A program made the translations under genes and the position numbers. Under the pieces are notes generated by a model. The model ran no database searches. It was not told where the DNA came from and saw only the letters and a list, made by a program, of their open reading frames with translations. Below, piece after piece: positions 34,452-42,216 of a stretch of 64,000 nucleotides of DNA; the first letter of the stretch is position 1; each line of letters begins with the position of its first letter. The stretch is from an uncultured beta proteobacterium (GTDB lineage: Bacteria > Pseudomonadota > Gammaproteobacteria > Burkholderiales > SG8-39): positions 1 through 64,000 of the forward strand of contig CAIYPG010000076.1 in the NCBI GenBank assembly GCA_903928055.1, read 5' to 3'.

Positions 34452-36230
34452 ATGAGCACCCCCAAAAAAACGGCAGGCAGCAAAGTCACCCTCGCACCTC
34501 CGGCGAAGACAGCCGAAAGCGACGGCCACTACCGTGTCTACTGGCCGCGCACACGGCGGCGTGTGTCCCTTAAGCCGCTGGCCAAGCGTCCGCAGAACCT
34601 TGCTGACAAGAAGATCGCCTTCCTCTGGGATTATGTGTTCCGCGGTGACGAAATCTTCGGGATTCTCGGCAAAGCGCTGCAGGATCGTTACCCCGGCATG
34701 AGCTTCGTCAACTGGGCCGAGTTCGGCAATACCCACGGCAGTGACGAACACCAGGTGGTGGCTTCGCTGCCGGGACGACTGAAGGAGTTGAAGGTCGACG
34801 CCGTCATCTCCGGGATGGGTTGTTGAGGAAGTTGCACGCCCGCCGTGTTGCGGGCGAGTGCGATGTGCGAAGAGGCCGGGATTCCGGCCTCCACGCTGTG
34901 CTGCGAGGGGTTCGTCGGCCTGGCCAAGGCCACGTCCATCGGCCTGGGCATGCCCACCATCCCGCTGGCCATGGTGCCCGGGCACACCAACGTGCAGTCC
35001 GCGCTGGAACTCAGGAGCAACGTGCTCGAGACCACGCTGGCCCAGGTGATTTCCAATCTCACCACTCCCCCGGAAATCGCCAGTTTCGATGAAGAGCCAG
35101 ACGAAGGCGCCGTCGTCTTCGAGGGAAACTTCGATGCAGTCAACGACTATTTCGTCGGCCAGGAGTGGAGCGACGGCCTGCCCATCGTGCCGCCTACGCG
35201 CGGCAAGATAGAACAATTCCTCGCCTTCACCGACCTCCCCCCTGAAACCGTGCTGGGCATCATGCTGCCGGACAGCCGCGCCGCCACGGTGTGGAGCGTG
35301 GCCGTCAACGGCGTAATGGCGGGCTGCAAACCGGAATACATGCCATTGCTGGTGGCGCTGGCCGAGGCCATGGCCGATCCCTATTACGGCGTCGAGCACA
35401 GCGGGAACACGCCCGGCGGCGAGACACTCATCATCGTCAATGGTCCCATCGTCAAGGACCTGGGCCTCAACTACACCCAGGGCGTGATGCGCGATGGCTT
35501 CCTGCCCAACACCTCCATCGGCCGCTTCTGGCGCCTGTACCTGCGCAACGTCGCAGGCTTCCTGCTGCACAAGAATGACAAGGCCACCTATGGCAACACC
35601 TGGCGCGTGGTGATCGCCGAGAACGAGGACACGCTGGCCAGGATAGGCTGGAACAGCATCGCCATGGACATGGGGCACAAGCGCGGGGCGAACACCGTCA
35701 CCATCTCGCGCCACACTGGCGGCAACCTCAGTGTTTCGCTGTCGGGTGACGTGCGCCGCGACATGCTCCCCTACCTCGCAGACTCGGTGCTGCGGCAAAC
35801 CAACTGGCAGCTCATGTTCACCGTCGGTCAGGGCATGGGCACCCTGCGCCCGCAGGTGCTGATTACGCCCATCCTGGCCGAGACCTTCCACAAGGCCGGA
35901 CTGAGCAAGCAGGACCTCAAGCAATTCCTGTTCGACCATGCGCGCCTGCCTGCATGGCAGTTCGAACGCATTCTGCGCGACTGGACACTCAAGCCCACCT
36001 GGGACCTGGCACAGGAAGTGCGCGTCGGCACCATCCCCAGGGTGTTCGCAGAATCGGATGATCCCAACCGCATGGTTCCGATCGTGTGGGAGGCCGACGA
36101 TTACATGATCGCCGTCACCGGCGACCCCATGCGCAACAGTGCCTATGTGTTTGCACACAACGGCATCCTGGGTTATCCCGTGACCCACGGGATACGCCTG
36201 CCGAAAAACTGGAAAACTCCTAAAAGCTGA
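34452..36230 (+). CDS. Fused UGSC selenoprotein (UGSC domain plus partner domain), in-frame UGA at 34824-34826
   Basis: Read through the TGA at 34824, this is a 592-residue protein with selenocysteine at position 125. The context is VISGMGC-U-GSCTPAVL, giving Cys124-Sec125 and a UxxC pair with Cys128. Residues about 50-210 match the stand-alone UGSC protein on both sides of the TGA. Residues from about 210 match the partner protein at 31355 (SDGLPIVPPTRGKIEQFL, AVNGVMAGCKP, LIIVNGPIV). There is no other stop. The codon after the TGA continues directly into conserved sequence, with no start or ribosome site there. The first ATG is 34452; an earlier one at 34431 overlaps the receptor gene. The reaction is unknown. 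Confidence 0.87.
34824..34861 (+). promoter_or_regulatory. SECIS-like stem-loop after the UGA of the fused UGSC gene
   Basis: The upper stem is GCCCGC (34838-34843) with GCGGGC (34850-34855), closing the 6-nt loop CGTGTT. The lower stem is GCAC (34834-34837) with GTGC (34858-34861), separated by a two-base GA bulge. The loop starts 18 nt after the UGA and has G at its second position. Its primary sequence differs from the element in the first gene, but the position and shape agree. Confidence 0.7.
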
Positions 36231-36308
36231 ATCCAGGCGCAATTCCCAGTCTGACCACCTGCGTCGCGACCTTCGGCGATGCCCCCGAGGCGTCCGCTTG
36301 GCGTCCTC

Positions 36309-36322
36309 TTGATTTGCATCAA
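36309..36322. promoter_or_regulatory. FNR/ANR box upstream of rquA-frdABCD
   Basis: TTGATTTGCATCAA is a perfect match to the FNR consensus TTGAT-N4-ATCAA. It lies 117 bp before the rquA ATG in a 209-bp gap. Oxygen-sensing FNR-type regulators bind this site and usually activate genes when oxygen is lacking. AT-richer sequence at 36351-36370 may hold the -10, but no clear hexamer is seen. Confidence 0.8.
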
Positions 36323-36439
36323 CCCGCGGGCGGCGCCCAAGTGCAGACTCATCTTGAATATGGTGGAAAATCCACAAGAAATCCACGGATTACAGATGTA
36401 CCAGCGGATCACGCACCCGATCACCAAGAAAAACACACC

Positions 36440-37144
36440 ATGAAATTGCAATCCGGGTCCCTCACGCCCGCCCTCACCAAGATTCCCCTCTATTTGTCGG
36501 AAACCTACTGGTGGGCCTATGTGCATCCCCGCGCGATCCACCTGTTCGAGCGACAGTGGATGGTCAACCTGATCCTGTGGGGAAATTTCGGCCCGTTGCG
36601 CGATGGCGCGCTGGAGGCCTTGGGCCTCGACCGTCAGGGAAGCACGCTGCAGGTGGCATGTGTCTATGGCGACCTTACCGCGCAGTTGCTCAAACGTTCG
36701 GTATCAGGCTCGCGGCTTGACGTGATCGATGTCCTGCCCCTGCAACTGGACAACCTTGCACGCAAGCTGCCGCCGGACCCGGCGGCCAATCTCATCCTGT
36801 GCGACAGCACCGCGATGTCATTCGAATCGGGAAGCTACGATCGCGCACTGCTGTTCTTCCTGTTGCACGAGCAGCCCGAAGAAGTCCGCAGGGCGACGAT
36901 TGCGCAGACGCTGCGGGTGGTCAGACCGGGCGGACGGATTGTGATTGTCGACTATCACCGGCCACGCGCATTCAATCCGCTGTACCTGCCCATGGCTGGC
37001 GTGCTGCACACCCTTGAGCCTTATGCACATGATCTGTGGCGGCATGAAATAACAGAGTGGTTCCCCAAGGACCTGAAAGTCGCGGAGGTTCGCAAAACGA
37101 CATCGTTCGGCGGGCTGTATCAGATGCTGGTCATTACGGTCTAG
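36440..37144 (+). CDS. rquA: Rhodoquinone biosynthesis protein RquA
   Basis: A 234-residue class I methyltransferase-fold protein. RquA converts ubiquinone to rhodoquinone, a low-potential quinone able to reduce fumarate. The N-terminal block LSETYWWAYVHPRAIHLFER, then QWMVNLILWGNFG, is what I know as typical of RquA rather than of UbiE. The SAM-binding motif I reads VACVYGDLT instead of DxGxGxG, which fits the atypical chemistry of RquA. Later motifs are CDSTAMSFESGSYD and RVVRPGGRIVIVDYHRP. The ATG at 36440 starts this block; upstream in-frame codons are rejected. Its position directly before frdABCD and after an FNR box supports the assignment. Confidence 0.87.
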   Translation: MKLQSGSLTPALTKIPLYLSETYWWAYVHPRAIHLFERQWMVNLILWGNFGPLRDGALEALGLDRQGSTLQVACVYGDLTAQLLKRSVSGSRLDVIDVLPLQLDNLARKLPPDPAANLILCDSTAMSFESGSYDRALLFFLLHEQPEEVRRATIAQTLRVVRPGGRIVIVDYHRPRAFNPLYLPMAGVLHTLEPYAHDLWRHEITEWFPKDLKVAEVRKTTSFGGLYQMLVITV

Positions 37145-37192
37145 GAACGCCGCAATGGATTGCATTCCTCACCAACCGGGAAGTTGACGCAA

Positions 37193-38962
37193 ATGCAGGT
37201 CATACAAGCCGATGTCGTGATAGTGGGCGGGGGTGGTGCCGGACTGCGTGCCGCAATCGCCGCCGCAGAGCGTGATCCGTCGCTGCGCATCGCGCTGGTC
37301 TCCAAGGTGGTCCCGATGCGCAGCCACACCGTTGCCGCCGAAGGCGGCGCAGCCGGCGTGGTGCGCGGTGACGACTCGCTTGAAAATCATTTCGACGACA
37401 CGGTCTCGGGCGGTGACTGGCTGTGCGAGCAGGATGTCGTGGACTATTTTGTTGCGCATTGCACCGATGAACTCGTTCAGCTCGAGCGATGGGGCTGTCC
37501 CTGGAGCCGCAAGGAGGACGGGCATATCAACGTTCGCTTTTTCGGCGGCATGAAGGTGCAGCGAACATGGTTCGCTGCAGACAAGAGCGGCTTTCACATC
37601 CTGCACACCCTGTTCCAGACCTCACTGCGATTACCGTCGATCAGTCGCTACGACGAATTCTTTTGCGCCGACCTGATGGTTGAGGATGGCAAGGTTCGCG
37701 GCGTGCTGGCAATTGAAATCACGACCGGTGAATTCTTCCTGTTCGAAGCACCGGCCGTGGTGATGGCCACCGGCGGCGCAGGCCGCATCTACCGGCAGAA
37801 CACCAATGCCGGCATCGTGACCGGTGAAGGCATGGGCATGGCCTACCGGCACGGTGTTGCCCTGCGCGACATGGAATTCATGCAGTGGCATCCGACCGCT
37901 CTCCCCGGAACTGGCATCCTGATCACCGAGGGCTGCCGCGGAGAAGGCGGCATCCTCGTCAACAAGGATGGTTACCGTTACCTGCAGGATTACGGCCTCG
38001 GCCCGCTCGATCCCTGGCCGCGGCCGAAGGCCATGGAACTGGGGCCGCGCGACCGCTTGTCGCAAGCCTTCTGGCATGAACAGCAGAAGGGACGCACGAT
38101 CGATACGCCGAAGGGCCAGGTCGTGCATCTCGATCTGCGCCATCTCGGCCGGAAGAAGATCCTTGAGCGACTGCCCTTGATCACGGAAGTGGCGAAGACC
38201 TTCATGGGTGTTGACCCGGTGGTCTCCCCCATTCCGGTTTGTCCGGCAGTCCATTACACGATGGGCGGCATCCAGACCAACGTGCGCTGCGAGACATCCC
38301 TGTCTGGTCTGTACGCCGCTGGCGAGTGTTCCAGCGTCGGCATCCATGGCGCCAATCGCCTCGGTTCAAATTCACTGGTGGAGATCATCGTTTTCGGTCG
38401 GGTAGCCGGCGACTCCGCCGCGCAGCACGCGAGGACGGTGACGGCATCCCATGGCGACTCGATTCGCCGGCAGGCGGAAGCCTCCGCGCAGCACCTGTTA
38501 TCACTGCTCGGGCAGGAGACCGGCGAGCGCGTGGCCACACTGCGCGACGCCATGCGTGACAGCATGGAGAGCGGCGTGGGCATCTACCGCAAACAGGACG
38601 CCATGCAGGCCACCTGCGAAACGCTGGCGGAATTGCGTACCCGCTACCGGGGCGGGGTCAGGCTTGATGATCGCAACCGCGCATTCAACACCGAATGGCT
38701 GACCGCCATCGAACTCGGCTACATGCTCGAAGTGGCCGAAGCGCTGGCGCATTCCGCGCTGCAACGCAGGGAATCGCGTGGCGCGCACTTCCGGCTGGAC
38801 GGCTACGAGGAGCGGGATGACGAGCGCTTCCTCGCGCACTCGATCGCACATTTCCGTGGTGACGGCCCGCCGCTGATCGACTACGCGCCGGTCACCATCA
38901 CCCGATCAGCGCCACGGACGCGTACCTACGGCGGCGCCGGCAAGAAGGCGGAGATGACCTGA
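37193..38962 (+). CDS. frdA: Fumarate reductase flavoprotein subunit
   Basis: The catalytic subunit, 589 residues, reducing fumarate to succinate on the cytoplasmic face. The FAD-binding start is ADVVIVGGGGAGLRAA. His45 in MRSHTVAAEGG is the covalent FAD attachment site, at the same position as in E. coli FrdA. Active-site segments are QWHPTALPGTG, ITEGCRGEGGILVN and HGANRLGSNSLVEIIVFGR. The ATG at 37193 is chosen by the family N-terminus; a longer frame from 37160 is less likely. It is followed without a gap by frdB, frdC and frdD. With rquA upstream, rhodoquinol is the probable electron donor. Confidence 0.94.
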   Translation: MQVIQADVVIVGGGGAGLRAAIAAAERDPSLRIALVSKVVPMRSHTVAAEGGAAGVVRGDDSLENHFDDTVSGGDWLCEQDVVDYFVAHCTDELVQLERWGCPWSRKEDGHINVRFFGGMKVQRTWFAADKSGFHILHTLFQTSLRLPSISRYDEFFCADLMVEDGKVRGVLAIEITTGEFFLFEAPAVVMATGGAGRIYRQNTNAGIVTGEGMGMAYRHGVALRDMEFMQWHPTALPGTGILITEGCRGEGGILVNKDGYRYLQDYGLGPLDPWPRPKAMELGPRDRLSQAFWHEQQKGRTIDTPKGQVVHLDLRHLGRKKILERLPLITEVAKTFMGVDPVVSPIPVCPAVHYTMGGIQTNVRCETSLSGLYAAGECSSVGIHGANRLGSNSLVEIIVFGRVAGDSAAQHARTVTASHGDSIRRQAEASAQHLLSLLGQETGERVATLRDAMRDSMESGVGIYRKQDAMQATCETLAELRTRYRGGVRLDDRNRAFNTEWLTAIELGYMLEVAEALAHSALQRRESRGAHFRLDGYEERDDERFLAHSIAHFRGDGPPLIDYAPVTITRSAPRTRTYGGAGKKAEMT

Positions 38963-39711
38963 TGACGACGACCAGAATCATTGAAATCGAATGCCAGCGC
39001 TTCAACCCGCAGACGGATTCCGAGCCACATTTCCAGAGCTATCAGGTGCCGTTCAGCGAAGAAATGTCGGTCCTGCAGGGACTGCAGTACATCAAGGATC
39101 ATCTGGATGGCAGCCTCACCTTCCGCTGGTCCTGCCGTATGGCGATCTGCGGCAGCTGCGGCAGCATGGTGAACGGCGTGCCGCAGTTGTCCTGCCATAC
39201 CTTCCTGCGCGATTACTTTCCGGACAAGGTGCGGATCGAACCGCTCAACCATTTTCCGGTCTTGCGCGACCTGGCCATCGACCAGACGGATTTCCTCGCC
39301 AAGCTGGAATCGGTCAAGCCCTACCTGATTCCGGACACAGAGAAAACACCGGCGCAGGGCACCTATCTTCAAACGCCGCAGCAGATGGACGAGTATTACC
39401 AGTATTCCGAATGCATCAACTGCCTGCTGTGCTACGCCGCCTGCCCGCAGTACGGGCTCAACAAGGAATTCACCGGTCCGGCAGCCCTTGCACTGCTGCA
39501 CCGTTACAACGCCGACTCGCGCGATGCCGGCTCGGCCGAACGCATGGAAGTCATCAATGGCGAGAACGGTGTCTGGGGCTGCACCCTGGTCAGCTACTGC
39601 TCCGAGGTCTGCCCCAAGGGCGTTGACCCTGCACGCGCCATAAACCAGAACAAGATCAACAGCACCAAGGATTATTTCCTGCGCTTCCTGCAGCCACGGG
39701 GAGGGAAATGA
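38962..39711 (+). CDS. frdB: Fumarate reductase iron-sulfur subunit
   Basis: A 249-residue electron-transfer subunit passing electrons from the quinol site to FrdA. The [2Fe-2S] ligands are in SCRMAICGSCGSMVNGVPQLSC. The [4Fe-4S] ligands are in SECINCLLCYAACPQYG. The [3Fe-4S] ligands are in CTLVSYCSEVCPKGVDP. This three-cluster set is the standard pattern. The ATG overlaps the frdA stop by one base (TGATG), and its own stop overlaps frdC. Confidence 0.95.
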   Translation: MTTTRIIEIECQRFNPQTDSEPHFQSYQVPFSEEMSVLQGLQYIKDHLDGSLTFRWSCRMAICGSCGSMVNGVPQLSCHTFLRDYFPDKVRIEPLNHFPVLRDLAIDQTDFLAKLESVKPYLIPDTEKTPAQGTYLQTPQQMDEYYQYSECINCLLCYAACPQYGLNKEFTGPAALALLHRYNADSRDAGSAERMEVINGENGVWGCTLVSYCSEVCPKGVDPARAINQNKINSTKDYFLRFLQPRGGK

Positions 39712-40121
39712 GCATGCCCGCACCGAACTTGCTGAACCGCTACACCCGTCCGATGGAAGGCTGGTGGCGCAGGAACCCGTTTTACCTCTGGTACATGCTG
39801 CGAGAAGCCAGTTGCGTTTTCATCATCGCCTATGCGCTGGTACTGCTGTGCGGCTTGTATCGGCTCTCGCAGGGCGAAGCAGCGTTCAATGGCTGGCTGG
39901 CAGCGCTGGCCACTCCGCGGTCAATCGCCTTCCATGGCATCACCGCCATGATGGTGCTGTACCACGCATGGACCTGGTTCAAGGTGATGCCCAAGACCCT
40001 GCCATTCATCCACATTGGAGGAAAGCGCATGCCTGATGCCGCGATCGTCACCTCGGGCCTGGCAGCCGCAGTGGTCCTGTCGGCGTTGCTGTTCGTTCTG
40101 GTGTGGAGCGGCAGATCATGA
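39708..40121 (+). CDS. frdC: Fumarate reductase membrane subunit C
   Basis: A 137-residue membrane anchor with three hydrophobic helices (about 30-50, 75-95 and 112-132). The conserved start NRYTRPMEGWWRRNPFYLWYMLREASCV resembles FrdC of four-subunit enzymes. With FrdD it forms the quinol site of a haem-less (type D) fumarate reductase. FrdC and FrdD of this type react with menaquinol in E. coli; with rquA in the operon, rhodoquinol is likely here. It overlaps frdB and frdD by 4 bp each. Confidence 0.92.
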   Translation: MSMPAPNLLNRYTRPMEGWWRRNPFYLWYMLREASCVFIIAYALVLLCGLYRLSQGEAAFNGWLAALATPRSIAFHGITAMMVLYHAWTWFKVMPKTLPFIHIGGKRMPDAAIVTSGLAAAVVLSALLFVLVWSGRS

Positions 40122-40477
40122 TCAGGCGATCCAACAAGCCGGTATTCTGGTCCCTCTTCGGCGCTGGCGGCATGGTATCGGCGCTGATCGGCCCGATGCT
40201 GGTTTTTGTCACCGGGATTGCGGTACCGCTGGGATTCCTGCTGCCGCACGACGCATTGCGCTACGAGCGCATGCTTGCCCTTGCGCACAATCCTGCGGGC
40301 AAGCTGGCGCTAGCGGTGGTCATTTCACTTTTTCTGTTTCACGGTTGCCACCGCTTTTATCATTGTCTGCACGATTTCGGCATCCACGTCACAGCCGGGA
40401 TGAAGGCCGCGTGCCATGGGTTCGCTGCGGCCGGCACGGCACTGGCTGTCTACCTGCTGTTGGTGATCGGCTTCTGA
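40118..40477 (+). CDS. frdD: Fumarate reductase membrane subunit D
   Basis: A 119-residue second membrane anchor with three hydrophobic helices. The start RRSNKPVFWSLFGAGGMVSAL and the segment LFLFHGCHRFYHCLHDFGIH are typical of FrdD. The ATG at 40118 overlaps the frdC stop (ATGA); the earlier GTG at 40103 is not needed. It is the last gene of the rquA-frdABCD unit and converges on the DsbA-like gene after 20 bp. Confidence 0.92.
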   Translation: MIRRSNKPVFWSLFGAGGMVSALIGPMLVFVTGIAVPLGFLLPHDALRYERMLALAHNPAGKLALAVVISLFLFHGCHRFYHCLHDFGIHVTAGMKAACHGFAAAGTALAVYLLLVIGF

Positions 40478-40497
40478 CCGCCTGACCACCCGCCGCG

Positions 40498-41172
40498 TCA
40501 CATGCTGGCGTGTGCCGCTGCAGGTTCGCTGGCATCACCGGCCATGGGCCGCGCACCCTGCTGCTCCATGACCGACTGCAGCACCTCGTAGTAGTGCCAG
40601 CCGTTGATCCGCGTCCTGCCCAGGATGATGGTGGGGGTCTGGGTGATGCCCAGGTCACGGGCCTGGGTAACCGCATCGAATGCACGTTGCGCATAGAGGC
40701 GGTCTTCCAGCGCCACCTTCATGTCCTCGGGATCAATACCCACCCGTTCGGCGGCCGCCATCAGCGTTTCGAGTTCGCCAATGTCCCCGCCTTCGGTCCA
40801 CATCAGGTCATAAACTGCGGTCTTGTAGGCAAAATCCAGCCCCCGGGCACGGGCAAATTCAAGCGCCTCAAAGGCACGAAAACTGTATTGCCGCCGTGCC
40901 GGAAAGCGGATTTTCGGATACTGGTCCGGGGCCATCTCCTTGATCCAGGCATGCAGGCGTTCGCGGCGGGCGCCACTCTCTGCATTGTCCTCGCGGGCCG
41001 CACCTTCGGGCGGGGTCTCGGGATGCAGCAGGTGCGGACGCCAGAGGGGCTGGACGTTGTATTCACGTGCCAGGCGATCGATCTGGTCCACGGCAAGATA
41101 ACTGTAGGGACAGACGAAATCGGCAAACACCACGACGCGAACAGGTTCTGCGGTTTCCTGGATGGCGCTCAT
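40498..41172 (-). CDS. DsbA-family oxidoreductase (FrnE-like)
   Basis: A 224-residue thioredoxin-fold protein of the DsbA/FrnE group, without a signal peptide and so cytosolic. The active-site region is VVVFADFVCPYSYLAVDQ, with a CPYS motif that keeps only the first Cys of CxxC. The C-terminal DLGITQTPTIILGRTRING contains the cis-Pro loop. Relatives act as disulfide isomerases or glutathione-dependent isomerases (such as HCCA isomerase). The single active-site Cys favours a glutathione-linked reaction. The start at 41172 is chosen over the longer frame to 41313, which is unlike the family. The role is not known. Confidence 0.85.
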   Translation of the reverse strand: MSAIQETAEPVRVVVFADFVCPYSYLAVDQIDRLAREYNVQPLWRPHLLHPETPPEGAAREDNAESGARRERLHAWIKEMAPDQYPKIRFPARRQYSFRAFEALEFARARGLDFAYKTAVYDLMWTEGGDIGELETLMAAAERVGIDPEDMKVALEDRLYAQRAFDAVTQARDLGITQTPTIILGRTRINGWHYYEVLQSVMEQQGARPMAGDASEPAAAHASM

Positions 41173-41230
41173 GCCCTTCTCCTCGCTGAATGGGCCGGCG
41201 GCGCCGGTCCTGGATGACTCGCACTGCGTA

Positions 41231-42001
41231 CTATATCGCCCTCGCCATGGCCTCGGCGGCCTCGGCCGCCAGCACTCCGCTGGTAATGCCACCCTCGAGC
41301 GCGTCCCGGTCAAAAGTCAGAAATGCCACGCTCGCACCACGTGATCCGGTCACCAGCGGCGCGGCGGCAGCCTGGCTGCGGCAATAGCGGAATCCGGGCG
41401 GGCCGATTTCCCGCCCGTCGATGATAACGGAACCTTCAAGCACCACTTCGTAGCGGCCAAACTCGGGAGCAGGCATGCCCAGTGCCGCTTGTGCAGGCGC
41501 CCGGACGACCACGGCGGCGGGGCCATAGTCCGGGGGCATCAACAGCTTGTACATCGAGTGGTCGGCGCCGGGCATGGGCCGCCACTCGGCCTCGCCCGCC
41601 AAGGAAGCAAAAATCCGTCCGCGCAGATTGATCTGGCGCCGCGCATCGAGATTGGCCATGGAGATGATGCCGCCCGCCTTTGGATGCAGCACCAGCATCT
41701 CGTGCCCGCCTGCAACGGCAAACGGACCATAGGGCATGTTGTGGTCCGTGTAATGGATGGAAAGCGCCTCCAGATGCTTGACCCCGCGCGGAAAGTCCAT
41801 GGTGCCGTTCAGTAGCAACTGGAATTGTGCTGTGAGATGCATGTGCGCATAGACCGAAGGACAATCATCAAAGCGAAACCGCAGCGCTTCTGGTCCGCCA
41901 TCCTCACCGGACAGCAGTACCTGGCAGGCGAATGCCACACCCTCGGAGGCACTGCGCTTCCAGGGCGAGTTGGCGGCATCGACGATGTAGCAGTCCTGCA
42001 T
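41231..42001 (-). CDS. Cupin-like protein of unknown function
   Basis: A 256-residue cytosolic protein without recognised catalytic family. Segments such as YAHMHLTAQFQLLLNGTMDFP, VKHLEALSIHYTDHNMPYGP and a second half with RYEVVLEGSVIIDGREIGPPGFRY look like two beta-barrel cupin-type repeats. His residues in the first could bind a metal. It is transcribed just upstream of the DsbA-like gene on the same strand (58-bp gap) and divergently from the alpha/beta hydrolase. The grouping suggests breakdown of a small compound, but no substrate can be named. Confidence 0.65.
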   Translation of the reverse strand: MQDCYIVDAANSPWKRSASEGVAFACQVLLSGEDGGPEALRFRFDDCPSVYAHMHLTAQFQLLLNGTMDFPRGVKHLEALSIHYTDHNMPYGPFAVAGGHEMLVLHPKAGGIISMANLDARRQINLRGRIFASLAGEAEWRPMPGADHSMYKLLMPPDYGPAAVVVRAPAQAALGMPAPEFGRYEVVLEGSVIIDGREIGPPGFRYCRSQAAAAPLVTGSRGASVAFLTFDRDALEGGITSGVLAAEAAEAMARAI

Positions 42002-42105
42002 GGAATGCGCGGTCCGATTTGAGAATTAAGAACCATTCTATGCACCATGGCCCCGGTTTGCAAAACAGCCCCCAAAGGCCGGCAGGGCGCGGATTCAAAC
42101 CTGCC

Positions 42106-42111
42106 TATAAT
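42106..42111 (+). promoter_or_regulatory. TATAAT -10 element upstream of the alpha/beta hydrolase
   Basis: A perfect TATAAT lies about 106 bp before the hydrolase ATG in the divergent spacer. No good -35 hexamer is seen at standard spacing. Confidence 0.35.
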
Positions 42112-42216
42112 TGCCCGGCCACGGCCGAAAAAGGCCGGTGGAACGCAATGCACATAAAAAAGAGGCGCCAGGCCTGCAACCCAGTCGCGGCGCGGTCCAA
42201 CAGCGAGGAGAACGAC

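Noticed and set aside
34845-36230. A separate gene starting just after the TGA of the fused UGSC gene
   Set aside because: The start would be a non-ATG codon inside the conserved domain, with no ribosome site, and the conserved sequence begins directly at the TGA.
34281-36386. 701-residue minus-strand open frame opposite the fused UGSC gene
   Set aside because: Its length comes from high GC content; the plus-strand reading has clear homology to a second locus and this one has none.
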